A stretch of 50,401 nt of DNA, taken from positions 3,584,719-3,635,119 of the forward strand of contig CP092079.1 of assembly GCA_022226955.1 (NCBI GenBank). Reading direction: 5' to 3'. The notes below the pieces were generated by a model that saw only the letters and a program-made list of their open reading frames with translations, ran no database searches and was not told where the DNA came from. A program made the position numbers and the translations under genes. Numbering within the stretch: the first letter of the stretch is position 1; each line of letters begins with the position of its first letter. The DNA comes from Nitrospira sp. GTDB taxonomy: Bacteria; Nitrospirota; Nitrospiria; Nitrospirales; Nitrospiraceae. Below are positions 40,690 to 49,600 of this stretch, in pieces.

Positions 40690-43600
40690 ATGAGTCAATG
40701 GCGATCATCTCAGGCATTCCAACCGCGCCGTATCCAGCTGGGGAGGGAACGAAGCGTCGGGCTTGTGAGAACGGCCTTGTGTTTACTGAGCGCACTGATG
40801 GTGAGTCTGATGCCGGGGCCTCCGGTCGGATTCGCGGAACCGCCCACGCCTGCGCAATTGCCGATGGGTGAGCGCGTTGTAGGTGGCGCGGCGACGGTTA
40901 CTCGCCAGCCGGCCACGATGACCATCGACCAGCATACGTCTCGCGCGGCCATTGAGTGGCAGAGTTTCGACATTGGCAGTCAGGCGCGGGTCGATATTCG
41001 GCAACCGTCGTCGGACAGCGTGCTGCTCAATCGCATTCTCGGCGATCAAGCCACGCAAATCTTCGGACGTCTTTCCGCCAATGGACAGGTCTACTTGACC
41101 AACCCCAATGGGTTTTATTTTTCACCCAGCGCGTCGGTCAATGTCGGCGGACTGGTGGCCACCACGCATCAGCTTAGTCTTGAGGACTTTCTCGCAGGCC
41201 GGGAGCGATTCACGCGGCAAGGCGCGAGTGGACGCATTTTGAATGAAGGCGAACTGAAAGCGGCCATGGGCGGCTACATCGCCTTGCTCGCGCCGGAAAT
41301 CCGCAACCACGGCGTCATCGTGGCGGAACTCGGCACGGTGGCGTTGGCCGCGGGCGAGGCCTATGAGCTGCGGTTCGATCCGACGCGCCGACTTGAAGGC
41401 TTGCGCGTCGAGCCGGCGACCATTGCGACATTGGTGGAAAACCGGCAAGCCGTCCTCTCGCCCGGCGGTCTCATCGTACTCTCGGCATTGGGGATGGATC
41501 GCTTGCAAGGCGGCGTTGTCAAAACCGACGGCCTCTTGGAGGCGTCCAGTTTGGTCAGCAAGGGTGGACGCATCATACTGGAGGGCGATGCCATCATGTT
41601 GGGCACGTCGTCTCGCACGCTGGCGACCGGAGCCACCGGCGGAGGCGAGGTGCTGGTTGGAGGAGGCTGGCAGGGCTCAGGTGCGATACGCCAGGCGACG
41701 ACGGTAACCATGGGATCGGGCGCGCTGGTGGACGCTTCCGCCACCACGAAAGGCGATGGCGGCACGGTCGTGCTGTGGTCGGATGTGCAGAACCCCGGGT
41801 CGATGACACGGGTGCAGGGGACCGTGCGGGCGCGCGGCGGTGATGAGGGTGGCGAGGGCGGACGCATCGAAACATCGGGCGCTCAGGTCGAGATCGAGGG
41901 CGCGACGATCAATGCGGGAGCACCTAAAGGCGAAGGCGGCCAATGGTTGATCGATCCGTACAACTATACGATCGATGCCGGCGCGGCGGGCACGATTTCA
42001 AACTCGTTGGGGAACGATACTCTTGTCACGATCGATACGACGAACAATACCGGGCCTGGCGCAGGGGCGTCCGGTGTCGGCAATATCGCGGTTACCAGTG
42101 CGATCACTAAGTCGAGTGGGACGGGCGATGTCACGCTTATGCTGAAAGCTCATAACGATATCACGGTCTCATCGCCGCTGACCGCCACCTCCGGCAAGAT
42201 GAATGTGGTGCTGCTGGCGGATCAAGACGGAAGCGGGTCCGGGCGGATCGATGTCGGCGCGAATATTGGCACGAACGGCGGCGGTCTCTGGATGGGTGGG
42301 AATTATCTGACGAATACGAGCGGCAGTACCTCATGGGTGCCCTTTGCTGGCGCGGCGCCCCTGACCGTCGGCGGTGGGTATGCCGTCGCGTCTGCGTCCC
42401 TGGGGACGGGAGTCCAGATTGGGTATGGAGTCACGCTTGGTACCGGCGGTGGAAACGTGGCGGCCTACGGGTATTCGACCGGAGTGGAAGGAAATACCTC
42501 CACCGGTATCTTGCTCAACCGCGCCACAGTGACGACCGGCGGAGGCGATCTTTTCTTCGATGGGATTAGCAACTATTCAAGCGGGAGCGTTACGACCGCG
42601 AAAGGGGTTGCGATTCATAACAGCAGCATTGTGTCTACCGATGCGGGCCAATTATCCATCCGCGGTGAGCTGAAGTCCACGTCGAATTTCACGAACGGTG
42701 TGGGCCTATGGATCGGTCACAATTTTCAGGCAACGACGTCGACGAACAACGGCAGTGCGACGTTGAGTACGACCAGCGGCGCCATCAATCTTTCCGGCAT
42801 CGGGGCTGATAGCGGTGGATCGAGTTGGCGGAATGGACTGATGGTGACGACGTCAGGCGGTGGTGACCAGATCAGCATTCGCAGTGTCAGCGGCGCCATT
42901 ACCCTGGGTGGGCAGGCCAATTTTAGCGCTAGTACGACGGATACCGTAGGGTTACTGTTGCAGACGGCGAATACCAACCCCCTCAACACCATCGGCGTCA
43001 CGTCGCAAACCGGCCAGGTCGCGTTGCGCGGGAGCAATACCCAGGAAACCGGACAGAACGAAAACGCGATTCGACTCACGGCGTACTCGGCCAATCAGAT
43101 CCGCATCGGTCATAACGGGACCGACGCCTACTCCGGCAATATCCTCATCGAAGGCAATTCGCTTCAACAACTGAATACCAACACTGGGAGCAGTGGGTCG
43201 ATCGCGGTTGAGGGGACGGGAAGTCTGACGATCCAATCTCAGGGAGACAGCTTTACGAATCTCCGTGCTGGAAGCAGCACGCTGACCTTCGACGACGACT
43301 GGAATTTTGGCACGGGCCACAACAGCTTTACCTTCGGGAAGAGCACCAATACATTGCCGCTGACGCTGTCGAATGCCTTGAGCGTGGCCGGGCCGATCCG
43401 TCTCCACACCGGTGGGCTCACGCTCAACGGCGCGCTGACCAGTTCGGCTGACGGCGATATCCTGCTTAGAGCCATCGGGGCGTCTGGCGCCGGCGATCTC
43501 ACCGTTGCCAGCGCCATCACCAAGTCGGGCGGTACAGGGGCATCGACCCTGCAACTGCAGGCTCATAACGACATTACGATTTCATCGCCGCTGACCGCCA

Positions 43601-46600
43601 CCTCCGGCAAGATGAATGTGGTGCTATTGGCAGATCAAGACGGAAGCGGGTCCGGGCGGATCGACGTTGGGGCGAATATCGGCACGAACGGCGGCGGCCT
43701 CTGGATGGGGGGCAACTATTCGACGAATACGAGTGGCAGCACTTCGTGGGTGCCCTTTGCCGGAGCGGCGGCCCTGACGGTCGGCGATGGCTATGCCGCT
43801 GCATCGACAGGCCTGGGGAGTGGACTCCAATTGCAGAATGGCGTCAGCCTCACGACCCAGGGCGGCCACCTGGCGGGCTATGGATATTCGTCTGTGTTGT
43901 CGAGCGCCAGCTCCACCGGGGTATTAGTGGGAGCGGCCACCGTCAATACCGGCGGGGGCAATCTGACTCTTGACGGGATCGGCAATTACACTGCCGGGAT
44001 CGCCGGTTTCGCGAGCGGGACCGAACTGCGCTCTGGGAGCACGGTGACGACCGGCGCTGGGAATCTATCGATCCGAGGCGAACTGAAAAACACGTCGAAT
44101 TTCTCGAACGGCGCGGGCCTATGGTTGGGACAGGACTGGGGGGCTGCGACCTCAAACCTATCCGGATTCGGCCACGTGACACTGAGCACGACGAGTGGTG
44201 CGCTGGACTTGACCGGCATTGGCGCCAGCGCGAGCGGATCCGGCACCGGCACTGGCTGGCGGCATGGGCTTATTGCGCTGCCGCGGTCGCTCGGCGATGA
44301 GGTTCGCATCAGCACCGTCAGCGGCAACATCACGCTGGATGGGAGCGCCACGAATGCCGCTAGTTCAGGTGCCGACTCATCGGGGCTGCAATTGCAGGTG
44401 GCGAGTCCTGCCATGGCCATTTCTGTCACGTCGCAGACCGGCAATATCACGCTGCGTGGGAGCAACTCGCATGTCACCAGCCAATATGACAATGCCATCC
44501 GGTTTACGACGGACAATACGGCGGGGAATATTCGCATCGGTTACGACGGGACCAACGCCTACTCCGGCAATATCCTGATAGAGGGCGATTCAATCCAGCA
44601 GCGCAATAACAATGCCGGAAGCGGCTCGATTGCGATACGGAGCACCGGTGGCCTCACGATTCGGTCTCTGGGCCCGACCTTTACGCGGCTCCGTGCCGGC
44701 GATTCCGGTACATTGACGTTCGACGACGACTGGAATTTCGGCACGAGCCTCGGCAGTTTTACGTTCGGGAAGAGCACCAATACCATGCCGCTGACGCTGT
44801 CCAACGCGTTGAGCGTGGCCGGACCGATCAGCCTCTATGGCGGCGACATGGCCCTGAACGCTAATCTGACCAGTTCCAATACCGGCGACATCTTCATCAA
44901 ATCAAACACCGCAACGAATACGAGCATTGTTCTCGCCAATGGAGCTTCCATTCTCAAAACCGGCGGCGCGCGCTCGAAGCTGACCCTGCAAGGCGACGGC
45001 CGGCTTCAGTTGTATGGTCAGATCGCGGCCAGCGGCAGCACGCCGCTGGATGTGGTGCTGTGGTCCGACTATCGGAACCTCGAGCAGGGCGGCGTGTCCA
45101 TATTCAATAATGTGACAACGAACGGTGGGCATTTTTGGGCAGGCGGCAGTGACAGCGACGGCGGCAGCTCCGTGTGGAACGGCCTCACCGTCGGGAACGG
45201 ACCCTCTAACGGTGCGTTTGAGCGTAATTGGAATGCTCTGGATCTCGGCAGCGCGGTCACGACCGGTGGGGGCGATGTTTTGTTGCGGACGGGAGCTCCC
45301 TACAGCTCAGGTGCCCGAGGGGTTGGGTTGATAAGCAATGCGACTATCAACGCGGGGAGCGGCCAGGTCACCGTGATCGGCGACCAGATTGCGGGCGGGT
45401 CCAACAAGCTCACGCTGAACAGCACGGGACGGTTCACCTGGGCACCGGAGGGGGGTGATTTTGGCGGCGCCTTCACCTGGAGCGGCAGCACGTCAGGCGG
45501 CAATTTTACCGGCACCGGTTCGGCGGCCAATTTGATCGTCAACGGCATTGCGAATCTGAGTGGGCTGACGCTTGGCCGCTACACAGGAACCGGACTCGCC
45601 GGCGATACGGTGCTCACAGGCATCACCAACAGTAACGACATCACGATCGGCAGCGCCACGACGATTGCCGGCCCGATTAGCCTGTACGGTGGTGATATCA
45701 CCGTGAACGCCAATCTGACCAGCACCGCGAATGGGACGGGAAACCTGCTGCTTAAGGCGCTTGGGAATATTACCTTGGCGGCCGGCACGACGCTCCAAAC
45801 CAACAATAGCGCCTTGACGGTCTGGAGCGATTCGGATGCCAACTCCAACGGGCATATCCTGCTCGGTAATTCGGTGACCCTCAACAGTGCGAATGGGTTG
45901 ACCAGTCAAGCCACCGGTGGCGGGCATCTCACACTGGGCGGCGGCGCGGATGCCGATGGCCGCCCCGATGGACCGGCGTTCAGCACCACGGTGCACGGTA
46001 TTCAGATCGGTACGACCAACGCGAGCGTGAGTGCGCTGTACTCCGGAGGCGGCGACATCCGGCTCAAGGGGCGCACCAGTACGACATCCGGCGCGGATGC
46101 CTATCATGGAATTGGGGTCTTTGGTGCGTTGACGGCCCATAGTGGGGAGGGGGCTGTCGCTATCGACGGTCAGAGCGCCGATTCCTATGGAGTGGAATTT
46201 AGCCGAGGGTTTGGGTCTGGAACGGGGCTCTCCATTACGTCGAGCAAGTCGAGCGGCACCGCGATTTCGGTGAACGGGACGACGAGTGCGGCGGCGCATG
46301 GCCTGGTCTTTGATGATAACTCGACCAAGCTTCTTCAGGCCACGGGCGGCGGCGATATTGCGATCGCCGGAGCGGGGACTGGATCGAATTATGGCGTGTG
46401 GCTGCAGAACACGAACGTGCTGGCCAATACGGGGGACATACTCGTCAATGGCCAATCGGGAGGGCTCATAATCAATGGGTCGACTCTTGGGAAGAAAGCG
46501 GGTACTGCGGTCACTAGCAGCTCGAGCGATATCACTCTCACCGGGGACACCGTGGCCACGAGTTCTGCGAGTGCCATTGACACCACTGGGGCCTTGACCG

Positions 46601-49600
46601 TCCAACCGTTCGGCACCAGTTTTTCTTCGGCGCTGACCTGGCCGCTCTCTGGTTGGACGGTGGCGAACACGATCAGCGGCTTGACACTCGGTAAGAGTGG
46701 CAATACGGCCGACCTCACGATCGGCAGTGCCACGAGCGTGGCCGGGCCAATCATGTTGTACGGTGGCACGGTTACATTGAACGCGGGCCTCACCACCACC
46801 AATGCCAGCACCGGTGATATGAGCGTGACCGCTGCGACCGGGATGAGCGGCAGTGGGAACGTGGCTTTGGCTGATGGACGGACCCTGACCGTCTCACAGG
46901 GCGGGAACAGTACCTACAGTGGTGTGATCAGCGGGACCAATGCCAACTTGGTGAAGAGCGGCACCGGCACCCTCAGTGTGGGTGGTGCCAGCACCTATGG
47001 CGGCAGCACCACGGTGGGCGGCGGCATCCTGTCGCTGGCTGCAGCTGACCGCCTTCCCGACAGCACCGCGCTCACCGTGAATGCGGGCGCTACCTTCAGC
47101 CTGAACGGCTTCAACGAGACCGTGGGCTCCATTGCCGGCAATGGCCTCATTGCCAACGGCGCCGTGGTGCGCGATGGCCTGGTGTTGTGGCTGGATGCGG
47201 GGAACACCGCCTCGTACAACGGAAGCGGCAACACCTGGTATGACTTGAGCGGCAACGGATACCACGGCACGATCGAAGGAAGTCCTGCCTATTCCAGCGC
47301 CAATAGTCTCTTCACGTTTGCCACGAACAGTCAGTACGTGCGCCTCTCAACGCTTCCAGCCAATTTTCTGAACACCACGGTCAGTGGTGTCAGCGCGGTG
47401 CGGGGGCTGACGGTCTTCACCGTGGCCAACTTCGGCACCACCTCGGACAGCTGGGAACGAGTCGTGGATCTGGGGAACGCCGGTGCGGGCGGCAATGCGC
47501 CTAACCACAACATCATCCTGTCGCGCTTCGGTACCGGCAGTCGACTGAATTTTGAGATCTATACCGACACCAATCAAAACAATGCTCACCAAACCGGCGA
47601 CAACAGTGCCATCACCAACAACGTGAAGGCCAGTTACGCCGGTACAGCCGACGGCACCAACTTCAAGGTCTTTCGCGACGGCACGCTCAATACGACCACC
47701 GCGCATACCACGTTACCCACCGAGACGGCTCGGGCCGACAACTTCATCGGGAAGAGTAACTGGTCAGCAGATGCCACGTTCCGTGGCGACATCGGCACGG
47801 TCATGGTCTACAACCGCGCGCTCTCGCAGGCCGAAATCGCGACAAATCATCAGCTGCTGTTTAATCGTGCTGCGGCCACGTTGACGGTGGGGGGCAACAA
47901 TGCCAGCACCACGTTCGACGGCCGGATTGAGAATGGCGTGGGCACGCTGAATGTGGTGAAACAGGGCAGTGGCACACTCACACTCACCGGGGCCAACACC
48001 TACGCTGGCAGCACCATGGTGCAAGCGGGCATGCTGCGCAACGGCGCGACGGACGTGGTGCCGCGCTTCTCGGCGGTGACGGTGGCATCGGGCGCCACGT
48101 GGGATTTGAACAGCTTCAACAACGCCGTCGGCTCGGTGGCCGGCGCGGGCAACATTTCACTGGGTAACGGCACACTCAGCACCGGAAGTATCAACACCAG
48201 CACCAGCTTCAGCGGTGTATTGTCCGGCGCGGGGGGAATCAGCAAGTCCGGCACTGGCACCTGGACCCTGTCCGGCGCCAATAGTTACAGCGGTCCCACC
48301 ACTGTGGCGGGTGGCACACTGGCCAGTGGCGCAACCGACACCATGCCCGATTCCAGCGCTGTGACCGTGAACTCTGGGGCCACACTGAATTTAGACGGAT
48401 TTTCCGAGACACTGGCCTCCTTGTCGGGCGCCGGCAATGTGACGCTCGGCAGCGCGGCGCTCACCACCGGCGGCGACAACAGCAACACCCTCTACAGTGG
48501 TGTGATGTCTGGCGCCGGCAGCCTCACCAAGGCTGGCAGTGGGACCATGACGCTGACCGGCGCCAACACCTACTCCGGTTCCACCACCGTGGCTGCCGGC
48601 ACGCTGGCGGTGGGCAATGGGGGCAGTACGGGCACACTGGGGAGCGGCGTGGTGACTACTAACGCCGCGTTGGTGTTGAATCGATCAGGCAACGTGGCGC
48701 TCAGCACTGTTGCCTCGAACGCGAGCGGTATCGGCGGCACCGGCAGCATAAACGCCACGGCAGCCGGCGACCTCACCATTGATCGATCGATCGGAGTGAA
48801 TGGCCCCGTTACACTGACAGCCAGCACCGGCAACCTGGTTATCAATAGTGCGGTCACCAGCACGGGCAGCACGATCACGCTGAATGCCGGCAACACCATC
48901 ACCGATGGAGCCAGCGGCTATCTGGTTGCCGATCGATTGGCGCTGCTGGGCGGCACCGTCACGTTGGATCATGCGAGCAACAATGTCGGAACGCTGGCGG
49001 CCAGCGGCGTTGGTGCGCTGACGTATGTCGATAGCAATGCCGTGACCGTGGGAGTCGTCAATCCGACGGGCATCACTGCGACGGGTCCGGTCCGTATTGA
49101 AACGCTGAGCGGCGACTTGACGGTGACCGAGAACATCACGACGAGCGATACCAGTGACGCGGCGATCGTGCTCAATGCGGGAAAGAGTGCTGCGGCGGGG
49201 ACGTCGACCGGCGGCAATCTGCTGATCTCCGGCAGCCCGACGGTCACGGTAGGCACCGGTGGCCGGGCGACGCTCTACTCCGGCAGTGTCAGTGGCAGCA
49301 CCGGCCTGACGGCGCTGATCGGCAGTGGGAGCGGCCGGTTCCGGTACGGCAGCGATGAAGCGGCGACCAATTACACCTCCGCCCTCGGGGCCGGAGTCTA
49401 TGGAATCTATCGGGAGCAGCCTACGGCAACCGTCACCGCCACGAGCCAAACCATCACCTATGGCGATGCCGTCACACTGACAACCACCCTCGGCGGAGCC
49501 AACGGGGATACGGTTGCCCAAGCCTTCAGCACAGCCCCAACGGTCGCTATCGGAGGAAGTCTGTCGACCAGCAATAATCCCACGGCGGGATCTCATACCT

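Noticed and set aside
45493..46605. 370-codon antisense frame within TpsA
   Set aside because: Same reason; no signal, no ribosome-binding site and composition unlike real proteins.
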